From: Pseudomonas oryzicola
Lineage (GTDB): Bacteria > Pseudomonadota > Gammaproteobacteria > Pseudomonadales > Pseudomonadaceae
Direction: 5' to 3'
Length of the DNA stretch: 64,000 nucleotides
Assembly: GCF_014269185.2 (NCBI RefSeq)
Contig: NZ_JABWRZ020000002.1
Span: 124,001-188,000, forward strand
Positions within the stretch are counted from its first letter, which is position 1. Each line of letters starts with the position of its first letter. Made by a program: the position numbers and the translations under genes. The notes below the pieces were generated by a model. The model was given only the letters and a program-made list of their open reading frames with translations. It was not told the DNA's origin and searched no databases. Shown here in pieces: positions 37,927-47,082 of this stretch.

Positions 37927-38846
37927 TGCTTGTTTTTCTCGTCAGGGTAGTTGGGCACTTCGGCCAGCCGCCGCAGGCCGTTGAAATGGGCAGGGTCGTC
38001 CAGGAAACGCAGCATCACCTGGCGCCAGGTCGGGTCGGCGAAGGTCTGCACGTGGCCCCCTCGGGTCAGTTGCAGCACCCGCGGCGGCGGCGCGTGCTGG
38101 TACAGGCGGATGCCGTTGTCCATCGGCACCAGGGTGTCGTCGATACTGTGGAAGAACAGCTTGGGCGGGCTGCTCAACTGCTCGATCGAGTGGATGGCGC
38201 TGTCGCCATCCGGCACCAGCCACGACAGCGGCACCTGCAATGGCCAGGTCATCCAGGAAGTGCCGAGGGCAAAGCGCCCCACCGCTCGATAGCTGGCCGG
38301 CACACCGTCGAACACCAGGGCGCTGAAGCGCTGGCGCTGCTCGGGATGGGCCGCCAGGTAGTGGATGGCCATGGCCCCGCCAAGGCTCTGCCCCAGCAGC
38401 ACCAGCGGCTTGCCCTTGACCTCGGGCGCCTGCTCCAGCCAGGCCATGGCCGCAGCAATGTCCTGGTATACATCAGGCAGGCTCGGCTCGCCCTGGGACA
38501 GGCCATAGCCGCGATAGTCGATCATCAGCACCTGGTAGCCCTGCTCCGGCAGCCAGTAGCTGCCGCCCAGGTGCCCAGGCAGGTTGCCACCGTTGCCATG
38601 CAGGTGCAGCACCGTACCCTTGGCCGCGACCCCGGCCTTGGCCGGCAGCCACCAGCCGTGCAAGCGGATACCGTCGGCCGTGGTCAGGGTGACATCGCGG
38701 TACTCGAGCCTGGCCCGCTCAGGCGTGAATGCCTGGCCACGCTCGGGGTAGAACAGCAAGCTGCTGCAACCAGCCAGGGCCAGTGCGGCCAAGCCCAGGG
38801 CCAGCTGGCGGCAGCACTCAGAGAATGTTCGCGTAGTCGGCTTCAA
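37923..38846 (-). CDS. Alpha/beta hydrolase lipoprotein
   Basis: 307 residues. Lipobox LAGC after RQLALGLAALA, then an alpha/beta-hydrolase fold with oxyanion HLHGNGGNLPGH, nucleophile GQSLGG, acid DDTLVP and histidine GGHVQTF. Likely esterase-type, BEM46-like, in the periplasm. The first codon is TTG at 38846, with only a weak ribosome binding site, and the gene begins inside the last 29 bases of the upstream gene, so the start is the least certain part. Confidence 0.8.
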   Translation of the reverse strand: MKPTTRTFSECCRQLALGLAALALAGCSSLLFYPERGQAFTPERARLEYRDVTLTTADGIRLHGWWLPAKAGVAAKGTVLHLHGNGGNLPGHLGGSYWLPEQGYQVLMIDYRGYGLSQGEPSLPDVYQDIAAAMAWLEQAPEVKGKPLVLLGQSLGGAMAIHYLAAHPEQRQRFSALVFDGVPASYRAVGRFALGTSWMTWPLQVPLSWLVPDGDSAIHSIEQLSSPPKLFFHSIDDTLVPMDNGIRLYQHAPPPRVLQLTRGGHVQTFADPTWRQVMLRFLDDPAHFNGLRRLAEVPNYPDEKNKQ

Positions 38847-40095
38847 TACGGTCCAGGCTCAGGTGGTTGAGGAAGTTGGAGAAACACATCCAGGCTGACA
38901 GCGCGTTGAGGTCACGGAACTGTTCAGGCAGGTACTTGGGCGGCTCGACCAGGCCCTCCTCGACCAGCTGGCGCAGGGTACGCATGTCTTCCAGGGTGGT
39001 CTTGCCGCAGAACAGCAGCGGGATCTGCTCGAGCTTGCCCTTCTTCACGGCCAACTGAATGTAGTTGTAAACCATGATGAAGCCCTTGAGGTAGGACAAG
39101 TCCTTGGTGAATGGCAGGCCGTTGGGCACCGAGCCCCGGAACACCCGGCTGGCGTTGCTGTAGCTTTGCGCCATTTCGAAGCCCTGCTCGCGGAAGAAGC
39201 TGTACACCTGCATGAAATCAGCACCCTCCTCGACCATGTGGATGGCGCGGGTGCGGTTGGTGAGCTTGCGCAGGCGGCTGGGGTACGAAGCGAAGGCGAT
39301 CACTTCCATGAGGATGGCCAGGCCTTCCTGGGTCACCGTCGACGAGGGTGGGCCCTTGGCCAGGAAGGTGCAGATCGGCTGGTTCAGGCCATTGAGCGTG
39401 GTGCCCACGTGCACCAGCCCTTCGTGCACCTCCAGGGCGCGCACGTCACGGGCGTTGAACATGGCGTCGGCGCGCACCTTGATGTAGTCCGCCCCGGCCG
39501 CGGCGTCAGCGACGATACCGTCGGACTCGAACACGCGGATGGTTTCCTCAGCTTCGCCGAACACTTTGTTCAGCCGGCGCTGGAGGATGGCCACGGCTTC
39601 CTTGGCAGTGAGGTTCTTCGGTTCGTCCTTGAGGTCGCCGCGGCCGTCGATGTTGTTCAGGTAGTCCGACAGCATCAGGCCCAGATCGGCCAGGGTCGGG
39701 TCACCGGCGTGGAAGGCATCCGAGGCCGCGCCGTACAGCTCCTGGGAAATCAGGCCGAAGTCCTCGGTGCCGCGCGCCTCGAGCATGCGTATCACCATGC
39801 GGTACTCGCGGCACATGCGCTTCATGATCTGCCCGACTGGGTTGAACTGACCGAGCTGGCGGATGATGTCGCGCTCGATCCCCTGGAACTCGGCTTTGAC
39901 CGCACTGGAATCGAACGACAGCGGGCGCGACTGGTAGTAGGCATGGTCGACGGCCGGCGGCTCCTTGCCCTTGGCCTTGAGGAAGCCCTGGCGAATGTTG
40001 TCGTCCCATTTCACCGCGTCCAGGACCCGGATCGGGGTCTGCGCCGCGACGATGCGGTCGGACAGGGCACGAATGGTTTGCTGGTATTCGTCCAC
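38818..40095 (-). CDS. QEGLA-motif (DUF1704-type) protein
   Basis: 425 residues from GTG 40095, fixed by AAAGGAG 8 bases upstream; an in-frame ATG-like start further up has no site and runs into a REP element. Family hallmark TVTQEGLAILMEV, with HEGLVHVGTTLNG (HExxxH-like) before it, a metallopeptidase-like arrangement; another conserved piece is ADYIKVRADAMFNARDVRALEVHEG. Members have been linked to flavohaemoglobin expression, but the biochemical role is unclear. First gene of a probable three-gene set with the hydrolase and membrane protein. Confidence 0.8.
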   Translation of the reverse strand: MDEYQQTIRALSDRIVAAQTPIRVLDAVKWDDNIRQGFLKAKGKEPPAVDHAYYQSRPLSFDSSAVKAEFQGIERDIIRQLGQFNPVGQIMKRMCREYRMVIRMLEARGTEDFGLISQELYGAASDAFHAGDPTLADLGLMLSDYLNNIDGRGDLKDEPKNLTAKEAVAILQRRLNKVFGEAEETIRVFESDGIVADAAAGADYIKVRADAMFNARDVRALEVHEGLVHVGTTLNGLNQPICTFLAKGPPSSTVTQEGLAILMEVIAFASYPSRLRKLTNRTRAIHMVEEGADFMQVYSFFREQGFEMAQSYSNASRVFRGSVPNGLPFTKDLSYLKGFIMVYNYIQLAVKKGKLEQIPLLFCGKTTLEDMRTLRQLVEEGLVEPPKYLPEQFRDLNALSAWMCFSNFLNHLSLDRIEADYANIL

Positions 40096-40129
40096 CGGGG
40101 ACTCCTTTCTAGTACAAGAAACCTGTACC

Positions 40130-40223
40130 GGCCTCTTCGCGGCTAAAGCCGCTCCCACAGGTACTGCATCAGGCTCGAAACCGGTGCGGACCCTGTGGGA
40201 GCGGCTTCAGCCGCGAAGACGCC
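40130..40223. repeat. Paired REP element
   Basis: Left unit GGCCTCTTCGCGGCTAAAGC... (40130-40161) and right unit GAGCGGCTTCAGCCGCGAAG (about 40190-40223), inverted, about 30 bp apart. Lies between two minus-strand genes. Confidence 0.82.
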
Positions 40224-40230
40224 AGCACGG

Positions 40231-40779
40231 TCATTTGCCGGAGCGCTGGAACCGCGCCACTTCGACGAACAGGTCGGAGTTGGCCGGGTCGTCCAGGTAC
40301 GCCAGCACCCGCGTCGCCGGGCTGTCGATCAGCACGCCATCACCGTTGTCTTCCGGCACTTCGGTGCTGCGCCCGATCAGCTCTTTCTTGTCCACCGCCT
40401 GCTGCACCTGCTCGACATCCAGGTTGTAGATCACCAGTTCCTTGCCATCGACGATATCGAAACCGCCGATCAGGAAGTTGCCACCCAGGCGCTTGGGCAC
40501 GCCAGCCGACAGGTACCAACGGTTGCCGTGGCGCGACACGGTGAACACATATTCCTCGGGGGCCTTGCCCTTGGCCGTGGCCACCGCCTTGTAGGCATCG
40601 CCGCCACTGCGGCTGATCACCAGCTTCAGTGGTTCGCCCCAGGCATCCTTGCTGCTCCACTTGCCAAGCAGCGCCTTGGGCGCCGCCTGGTTGCTGGGCA
40701 ATGGCTCGTGGAAGGTCACCAGACAACCGCCCAGCAGCAGGAATGACAGAGTCAACAGCACCACACGCCAGGCTTTCAT
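40231..40779 (-). CDS. Putative lipoprotein
   Basis: 182 residues from ATG 40779, fixed by AAGGAG 8 bases upstream (an ATG at 40806 has none). Signal and lipobox MKAWRVVLLTLSFLLLGGC. The mature part opens LVTFHEPLPSNQAAPKALLGKWSSKDAWGEP, a small beta-rich domain that may be lipocalin-like, though I cannot assign a family. Located between a REP element and a TetR gene. Confidence 0.75.
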   Translation of the reverse strand: MKAWRVVLLTLSFLLLGGCLVTFHEPLPSNQAAPKALLGKWSSKDAWGEPLKLVISRSGGDAYKAVATAKGKAPEEYVFTVSRHGNRWYLSAGVPKRLGGNFLIGGFDIVDGKELVIYNLDVEQVQQAVDKKELIGRSTEVPEDNGDGVLIDSPATRVLAYLDDPANSDLFVEVARFQRSGK

Positions 40780-40802
40780 CCGGTTCTCCTTGAAAAGTCG
40801 GC

Positions 40803-41507
40803 TCACGCCGATGCCAGCACCAGCTGCAGGTATCGGGTAAGCATAGCGAGCATCTGCCCATCGGCTTGCGCGTTCGCATCCTTGAGCAGGCCCTGATATT
40901 CCATCTGCTCGATAATCGCCGTCAACATTTGGGCGTCCTGTTCCGGTTGCCGAGAACCGACCACTTGCAACAGTTGCCGGGTGCCATGCAACAGAATCTG
41001 GTCATGGGCACACACCAGTTCGGCCAGGCGCGGGCACAGCAGCGCCTCCTGGCGGAAGGCCTGCTCGGCGATCAGGAAGTCGCGGCGATTCAACAGCTGG
41101 CGCTGTACGTAGTCGGCGGTCATGCGCGCCACCTCGTCGGCCAGGCGTGCCCGCGCCTGCGGGCTGCCGTCACCCTGGGCGAGCAACTGGCGCAACACCA
41201 CCTCGGTGTTGGCCCACAGCTTGGCCATGTAGGCGGCGCTGCGCTCGACGTACTGGGCGAAGGTATCGGTGAGCAGGTCCTCGATGTCCTTGAAGTAATA
41301 GGTGGTGGCCGACAATGGCACGCCAGCCTCGGCGGCCACTGCGCGGTGGCGCACCCCGCGCACGCCGTCGCGCACGACGATGCGCATGGCGGCGTCGAGG
41401 ATCAGCTGGCGACGCTGTTCGCTGCCCTGGCGGGCAGTCTTGCGGCCTTGGTATTGCACGCTTTCGGCGACGGCGGTGGCGATGCCGGCGGCGCCCTGGT
41501 GAGGCAT
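40803..41507 (-). CDS. TetR family transcriptional regulator
   Basis: 234 residues from ATG 41507 (MPHQGAAGI). A GTG at 41519 with GAGGT upstream is also possible; starts further up (41570, 41651) would cross the lysS terminator. Helix-turn-helix RRQLILDAAMRIVVRDGVRGVRHRAVAAEAGVPLSATTYYFKDIEDLL is clear; the C-terminal ligand domain is of unknown specificity. Same strand as lysS-prfB but separated from it by a strong terminator; its target may be the lipoprotein gene next to it. Confidence 0.85.
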   Translation of the reverse strand: MPHQGAAGIATAVAESVQYQGRKTARQGSEQRRQLILDAAMRIVVRDGVRGVRHRAVAAEAGVPLSATTYYFKDIEDLLTDTFAQYVERSAAYMAKLWANTEVVLRQLLAQGDGSPQARARLADEVARMTADYVQRQLLNRRDFLIAEQAFRQEALLCPRLAELVCAHDQILLHGTRQLLQVVGSRQPEQDAQMLTAIIEQMEYQGLLKDANAQADGQMLAMLTRYLQLVLASA

Positions 41508-41621
41508 TGCGGGTGTCACGGGGGGTACCTCATGGTTCAGGTCATCTGCAGCCTGCATCGGCCCTGTCATCGGCAAGCCAGAGATAGGGCCGGTACAGAC
41601 AACATAAAGCTTCAGGCAAGA

Positions 41622-41645
41622 AAAAGCCGCCTCGAAAGGCGGCTG
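41622..41645 (-). terminator. Rho-independent terminator of lysS
   Basis: On the minus strand AGCCGCCT-TTCG-AGGCGGCT followed by TTTTTCTT, 11 bases after the lysS stop. The stable UUCG-type loop and T-run make this a classic terminator. Confidence 0.92.
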
Positions 41646-41656
41646 ATTCAATTGAC

Positions 41657-43159
41657 TCAGGCTTGCGGACGCATGTGCGGGAACAGGATCACGTCGCGGA
41701 TCGATGGCGAGTTGGTCAGCAGCATCACCAGGCGGTCGATACCAATGCCTTCACCCGCGGTCGGCGGCATGCCGTATTCCAGGGCACGCACGAAATCGGC
41801 GTCGTAGTGCATGGCTTCGTCGTCACCGGCATCCTTCTCGGCCACCTGGGCCAGGAAGCGCTCGGCCTGGTCTTCGGCATCGTTCAGCTCGGAGTAGGCG
41901 TTGGCGATCTCACGGCCGCCGATGAACAGCTCGAAACGGTCGGTAACTGCCGGGTTATCGTCGTTGCGACGGGCCAGCGGCGACACTTCGAACGGGTACT
42001 CGGTGATGAAGTGCGGTTGCTCCAGCTTATGCTCGACCAGCTCTTCGAAAATCATCACCTGCAGCTTGCCCAGGCCTTCGTGGCCCAGCACCTTGGCACC
42101 GGCCTTCCTGGCGATCTCGCGGGCACGGTCGACGTCCTGCAGGTCGGCAGCGGTCAGTTCCGGGTTGTATTTGAGGATCGAGTCGAACACCGACAGGCGG
42201 GCGAACGGCTCGCCAAAGTGGAAGACCTTGTCGCCGTACGGCACGTCGGTGCTGCCCAGTACCAGCTGGGCCAGTTCGCGGAACAGTTCCTCGGTGAGGT
42301 CCATGTTGTCGCGATAGTCGGCGTAGGCCTGGTAGAACTCGAGCATGGTGAATTCAGGGTTGTGCCGAGTCGAAACGCCTTCGTTACGGAAGTTGCGGTT
42401 GATCTCGAACACTTTTTCGAAACCACCGACAACCAGGCGCTTGAGATACAGCTCCGGCGCGATACGCAGGAACATGGCCATGTCCAGGGCGTTGTGGTGG
42501 GTTTCGAACGGCTTGGCTGCGGCACCGCCCGGAATGGTCTGCAGCATCGGCGTCTCGACTTCGAGGAAGTCGCGCTCGATGAGGAACTTGCGGATGTGCG
42601 AGATCACCTGCGAGCGCACACGGAAGGTGTGACGGGTTTCTTCGTTGACCATCAGGTCGACGTAACGCTGGCGGTAGCGCTGTTCGGTGTCGGTCAGGCC
42701 GTGGTGCTTGTCGGGCAGCGGGCGCAGCGACTTGGTCAGCAGGCGCACGTTGGTCATTTCGACGTACAGGTCGCCCTTGCCGGAACGGGCCAGGGTACCT
42801 TCGGCGCTGATGATGTCGCCCAGGTCCCAGGTCTTGACCGCCGCCAGGGTTTCTTCCGGCAGGGTCTTGCGGTTGACGTAGACCTGGATGCGACCGGTCA
42901 TGTCCTGGATGACCATGAACGAGCCCCGGTTGAGCATGATGCGACCAGCGACCTTGACCGGAATCGCTGCAGCTTCCAGTTCTTCCTTGGTCTTGTCCGC
43001 GTACTGTTTCTGCAGGTCGTTGCAGTAGCTGTCGCGACGGAAGTCATTGGGGAAGGCGTTGCCCTTGGCGCGCTCGGCGGCAAGCTTTTCCTTGCGCAGG
43101 GCGATCAGGGCGTTTTCTTCCTGTTGCAGGTCTTGCACGTCGGTCTTGAGGTCGCTCAT
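41657..43159 (-). CDS. lysS: Lysyl-tRNA synthetase, class II
   Basis: 500 residues. OB-fold anticodon-binding domain ([28 protein letters not shown]) and class II catalytic core: motif 2 [26 protein letters not shown], motif 3 [29 protein letters not shown]. Charges tRNA-Lys. 93 bp downstream of prfB, the same operon layout as in E. coli and other gammaproteobacteria. Confidence 0.97.
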   Translation of the reverse strand: MSDLKTDVQDLQQEENALIALRKEKLAAERAKGNAFPNDFRRDSYCNDLQKQYADKTKEELEAAAIPVKVAGRIMLNRGSFMVIQDMTGRIQVYVNRKTLPEETLAAVKTWDLGDIISAEGTLARSGKGDLYVEMTNVRLLTKSLRPLPDKHHGLTDTEQRYRQRYVDLMVNEETRHTFRVRSQVISHIRKFLIERDFLEVETPMLQTIPGGAAAKPFETHHNALDMAMFLRIAPELYLKRLVVGGFEKVFEINRNFRNEGVSTRHNPEFTMLEFYQAYADYRDNMDLTEELFRELAQLVLGSTDVPYGDKVFHFGEPFARLSVFDSILKYNPELTAADLQDVDRAREIARKAGAKVLGHEGLGKLQVMIFEELVEHKLEQPHFITEYPFEVSPLARRNDDNPAVTDRFELFIGGREIANAYSELNDAEDQAERFLAQVAEKDAGDDEAMHYDADFVRALEYGMPPTAGEGIGIDRLVMLLTNSPSIRDVILFPHMRPQA

Positions 43160-43252
43160 TTCGTCATTCTTTCCATCAGCTGTTCGGTGCCCCTTTCGGG
43201 CAGGGCACGCGGTACCGGCCCCAGGCCAGCTACCGCGGCAGTTGTGTAAGGT

Positions 43253-44348
43253 TTACAGCCCCTGCTTGAGGCTCGCTTCCAGGTACTGGTCGAGGTCGCC
43301 GTCCAGGACCTTCTGGCAGTCGCTGCGCTCGACACCGGTACGCAAGTCCTTGATGCGCGAGTCGTCCAGCACGTAGGAGCGGATCTGGTGGCCCCAGCCG
43401 ATGTCCGACTTGCTGTCTTCCAGCGCCTGCGAGGCGGCGTTGCGCTTCTGCATTTCCAGCTCGTACAACTTGGCCCGCAGCATTTTCATGGCGGTGTCCT
43501 TGTTGGCGTGCTGGGAGCGTTCGTTCTGGCACGCCACCACGGTGTTGGTCGGCACGTGGGTGATACGTACCGCCGAGTCGGTGGTGTTCACGTGCTGGCC
43601 ACCGGCACCGGAGGAGCGGTAGGTGTCGATGCGCAGGTCGGCCGGGTTGATCTCGATCTCGACCTTGTCGTCGATCTCGGGTGACACGAATACCGCCGAG
43701 AACGAGGTGTGGCGACGGGCGCCGGAGTCGAACGGGCTCTTGCGCACCAGGCGGTGCACACCGATTTCGGTACGCAGCCAGCCGAAGGCGTACTCGCCCT
43801 TGACGTGCACGGTGGCGCCCTTGATGCCGGCGACTTCACCTTCGGAAAGCTCGATGATGGTGGCGTCGAAACCGCGCTTGTCGGCCCAGCGCAGGTACAT
43901 GCGCAGCAGGATGTTGGCCCAGTCCTGCGCCTCGGTACCACCGGAGCCGGCCTGGATGTCCAGGTAGGCGTTGTTCATGTCCATCTCGCCGCTGAACATG
44001 CGACGGAACTCGAGCTGGGCCAGTTTTTCTTCCAGGCCTTCCAGTTCGGTCACGACGTCGCTGACGGCGCCTTCGTCATTTTCCTCGACGGCCATGTCGA
44101 GCAGGTCCTGGCAGTCGGCCAGGCCACCGGACAGCTTGTCCAGGGTCTCGACGACCTGGGCCAGCATGGCACGCTCGCGGCCCAGGGCCTGGGCGTACTC
44201 GGGCTTGTTCCAGACGTTGGGGTCTTCCAGCTCGCGATTGACTTCGATCAGGCGGTCATGCTTGTGATCGTAGTCAAAGATACCCCCGAATGGACTGGGA
44301 ACGCTCGGTGAGGTCCTTGATGGTGTTCAGGATCGGTTGGATTTCCAT
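43253..44348 (-). CDS. prfB: Peptide chain release factor 2, with programmed +1 frameshift
   Basis: Product of 364 residues, read as 44348-44277 joined to 44275-43253. The first 24 codons ([24 protein letters not shown]) end in an in-frame TGA at 44276-44274, and the main part continues in the +1 frame ([13 protein letters not shown]). RF2 recognises UAA and UGA; the GGQ motif ([13 protein letters not shown]) and tripeptide anticodon SPF (RKSPFDSG) are present. Frameshifting is autoregulatory: low RF2 slows stopping at the UGA and lets the ribosome slip. Followed by lysS. Confidence 0.96.
44273..44287 (-). promoter_or_regulatory. prfB programmed frameshift site
   Basis: Minus-strand sequence GGGGGTAT-CTTTGAC: the slippery CTT codon, in-frame TGA followed by C (a weak stop context), and an internal Shine-Dalgarno-like GGGGG three to four bases ahead of CTT. 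All three elements of the E. coli site are kept. Confidence 0.95.
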
Positions 44349-44568
44349 GGATGAGCGGCCCTCGTGCGAATTCGGTGAAAAGCCCGCGAGTATAGCGGGT
44401 TTCGCATCGTCGGTCCTCCCCCTTCGGTCTGTTCGATCGCAGGCTCTGGCCCGCTCCTGACGCAATGAACCTTACCTGACATTTTTACCAGTAGCGCCAT
44501 ATCTGAATTGCGATTCAAATTCGATTGCGTGCTCGACTTACTTTATTCATTGCCTCGGAGAACCAACA

Positions 44569-44955
44569 ATGAAAACCGTTAGAAAGTTCAAAACCCACAA
44601 CCTGCCGCGCCCTATCAAGAAGCCCGTTTATAGAGATGCGGAGGGGTCAATACTGAACCTTGGAAAGATCGAAGGGGACGTAGTCGCGATTTTTCACTTC
44701 CCTGGACACCAAGGTGTGGAAGGCATCAAACGATGCATCCTCATGATATCGTCGCATTCAGCAGGCACGTTCGGAGGCACGGATTATCTCGGTGACGCTG
44801 CCGATCTGCCCGAAGCACTGATTGAACTAAAGATTCCTAAAGCTATTTTTTCTGATGAAGCTTACTTGGAATACAGACTGGTGTATGAATTTTTAGACAA
44901 CACCGAGTTAGATTATCGCGACCGGTCTGACAGTTACACGGTGGTGAGAAAATAA
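44569..44955 (+). CDS. Hypothetical protein, AT-rich orphan
   Basis: 128 residues, GGAG before the ATG, no signal peptide or membrane span. Basic N-terminus (MKTVRKFKTHNLPRPIKKPVYRD), then a mixed domain (VVAIFHFPGHQGVEGIKRCILMISSHSAG; GGTDYLGDAADLPEAL). Codon use (TTA, AAA, GAT, TTT) is far from the GC-rich neighbours, suggesting horizontal gain. It lies alone on the plus strand between prfB and the wsp operon. I recognise no family. Confidence 0.65.
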   Translation: MKTVRKFKTHNLPRPIKKPVYRDAEGSILNLGKIEGDVVAIFHFPGHQGVEGIKRCILMISSHSAGTFGGTDYLGDAADLPEALIELKIPKAIFSDEAYLEYRLVYEFLDNTELDYRDRSDSYTVVRK

Positions 44956-44982
44956 CTCGACGATATCCCTAGCCGCAGCATT

Positions 44983-45004
44983 CGAGGCAGTTAGTACTGC
45001 CTCG
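44983..45004. terminator. Bidirectional hairpin between the orphan and wspR
   Basis: CGAGGCAGT-TAGT-ACTGCCTCG, perfect 9-bp stem, 27 bases past the orphan's stop and 8 bases past the wspR stop on the other strand. No T-run on either side. Confidence 0.55.
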
Positions 45005-45012
45005 ACCTCCAA

Positions 45013-46017
45013 CTAAGCAATTCCCACCTGATTTCGCCCACTGTTTTTCGCCAGATACAGCCCTTTGTCCGCCGCAGAGATCAACTGCCGGCTATGGCTG
45101 CCGATGGCCGGGGTCTGGGTTGCCAGGCCGATGCTCACGGTCAGGTACGAGTCGGTCGTCGGTGCGGTGTGCGGGATGCCCAGGCCCAATATGGTCTGGC
45201 GCAGCTTCTCGGCCACCAGGCGTGCTCCACCCTGCGAGGTGTTGGGCAATACCAGGACGAACTCCTCGCCACCGTAGCGCGCCGGCAGGTCGGTCGGCCG
45301 CGAGCACACGCCGCGGATCGCCTCGGCTACCTGGCGCAGGGCCTCGTCACCGGCCAGGTGGCCGAAGCTGTCGTTGTAGGCCTTGAAGAAGTCCACGTCG
45401 ATCATCAGCAGCGACAACTGCTGCTGCTCACGCATGGCGCGGCGCCATTCCAGCTCCAGGTATTCGTCGAAGTGGCGGCGGTTGGACAACCCGGTCAGGC
45501 CATCGGAGTTCATCAGCCGCTGCAGCATCAGGTTGGAGTCGAGCAATTGCTGCTGGCTGACGCGCAGGGCGCGGTAAGCCTCGTCGCGCTGCAGCAGGGT
45601 CAGGTAGGAGCGCGAGTGGTAGCGAATGCGCGCCACCAGCTCGATGGTGTCCGGCAGCTTGACCAGGTAGTCGTTGGCCCCGGCAGCAAAGGCTGCGCTC
45701 TTGACCAGCGGGTCTTCCTTGGTCGACAGGACGATGATCGGGATGTCCTGGGTCGCCGGGTTGTTGCGGTATTCACGTACCAGGGTCAGCCCGTCCAGGC
45801 CAGGCATGATCAGGTCCTGGAGAATCACCGTGGGCTTGATGCGCACCGCCTGGGCCACCGCCTGGTGCGGGTCGGCGCAGAAGTGGAAGTCGATGTTCTC
45901 TTCATTGGCCAGGCCCCGCCGCACCGCCTCACCGATCATGGCCTGGTCGTCGACCAGCAATACCATCGCCGAGTTCTCGTTGGCGGTCGTGAAACCTTCG
46001 ATCGGTAAATCATTCAT
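45013..46017 (-). CDS. wspR: Diguanylate cyclase response regulator WspR
   Basis: 334 residues: receiver domain (phosphoacceptor D68 in VILQDLIMP), a helical stalk, and a GGEEF domain (GGEEF at 249-253) with an intact product-inhibition site R240-x-x-D243 five residues before it. Phosphorylation by WspE drives clustering and c-di-GMP synthesis, which promotes biofilm and wrinkly colonies. Last gene of the wsp operon, 51 bp after wspF. Confidence 0.95.
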   Translation of the reverse strand: MNDLPIEGFTTANENSAMVLLVDDQAMIGEAVRRGLANEENIDFHFCADPHQAVAQAVRIKPTVILQDLIMPGLDGLTLVREYRNNPATQDIPIIVLSTKEDPLVKSAAFAAGANDYLVKLPDTIELVARIRYHSRSYLTLLQRDEAYRALRVSQQQLLDSNLMLQRLMNSDGLTGLSNRRHFDEYLELEWRRAMREQQQLSLLMIDVDFFKAYNDSFGHLAGDEALRQVAEAIRGVCSRPTDLPARYGGEEFVLVLPNTSQGGARLVAEKLRQTILGLGIPHTAPTTDSYLTVSIGLATQTPAIGSHSRQLISAADKGLYLAKNSGRNQVGIA

Positions 46018-46068
46018 GGCTGTTCACCCGATCACTACCGGCCTGGCGGCGTGATTCAATACACTTCG

Positions 46069-47082
46069 TCATTTTGCAAAAATTTCCATCAAGCGCCCGG
46101 CGATGCGTTCCAGCGGGCGGACCTCCACCGCGGCATCGATGGCCACAGCAGCTTTGGGCATTCCATACACCGCACTGCTGGCCTGGTCCTGGGCAATGGT
46201 CAGGAAGCCCTGCTGGCGCATCAGTTTCAGGCCCTGGGCACCGTCGCGGCCCATGCCGGTGAGCAGTACACCGACCGCATCGCCGGTCCAGTAGCGCGCC
46301 ACACTCTCGAAAAACACATCGATCGAGGGCCGGTAAATCTCATTGACCGGTTCGGCAGTGTAGGCCAGTTGACCGTTCTGTAGCAGGCGGATGTGGTGGT
46401 TGGTGCCGGCCAGCAACACCTGGCCGGGCTGCGGTGGTTCACCTTGACGGGCCAGGCGCACCGGCAGGCCGGCTGCGCTGCTGAGCCATTCGGCCATGCC
46501 TGCGGCAAACACCTGGTCCACATGCTGGACCAGCACGATGGCCGCCGGAAACGCCGCCGGCAGCCCCTTCAGCAGCACTTCGAGGGCTGCCGGGCCGCCC
46601 GCGGACGAGCCGATCGCCACCAGCCCGCGGTGCTGCGACGCGGCCCGCACAGGCGCGGCGACCGGGCGTGTGGCCGGGGCATTCTGCTGACCGATCAGCC
46701 AGCTTATGTTGAGGATCTTGCGCAACAAGGGCGCCGCCGCTTCGCGCGGGTCGCCCGCCCCCAGCGCCGGCGTGTCGACCACGTCGAGCGCGCCGTGGCC
46801 CATGGCCTCGAACACCCGGTGCATGTTCTGCTTGCGGTCGACCGTCACGATGACGATGGCGCAAGGGGTTTCGGCCATGATCCTGCGGGTCGCCTCGACG
46901 CCGTCCATCACCGGCATGATCAGGTCCATAAGGATCAGGTCTGGCAACGCTTCAGCGCAAAGCCGCACCGCCTCGGCACCATTACCGGCCACCCATATCA
47001 CCTCGTGCGCAGGTTCGAAGGCGACCACCCGGCGCAGTGCCTCGACCGCCATGGGCATGTCGTTGACGATGGCGATCTTCAT
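46069..47082 (-). CDS. wspF: Chemoreceptor methylesterase WspF (CheB family)
   Basis: 337 residues: receiver domain (D53 in LILMDLIMP) and CheB methylesterase domain with S160 (IGSSAGGP), H187 (VLVQHVDQ) and D280 (LTGMGRDGAQG). Removes methyl groups from WspA and so restrains WspE. Loss of function is a frequent route to wrinkly variants; nothing here suggests a defect. ATG overlaps the wspE stop by four bases. Confidence 0.95.
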   Translation of the reverse strand: MKIAIVNDMPMAVEALRRVVAFEPAHEVIWVAGNGAEAVRLCAEALPDLILMDLIMPVMDGVEATRRIMAETPCAIVIVTVDRKQNMHRVFEAMGHGALDVVDTPALGAGDPREAAAPLLRKILNISWLIGQQNAPATRPVAAPVRAASQHRGLVAIGSSAGGPAALEVLLKGLPAAFPAAIVLVQHVDQVFAAGMAEWLSSAAGLPVRLARQGEPPQPGQVLLAGTNHHIRLLQNGQLAYTAEPVNEIYRPSIDVFFESVARYWTGDAVGVLLTGMGRDGAQGLKLMRQQGFLTIAQDQASSAVYGMPKAAVAIDAAVEVRPLERIAGRLMEIFAK

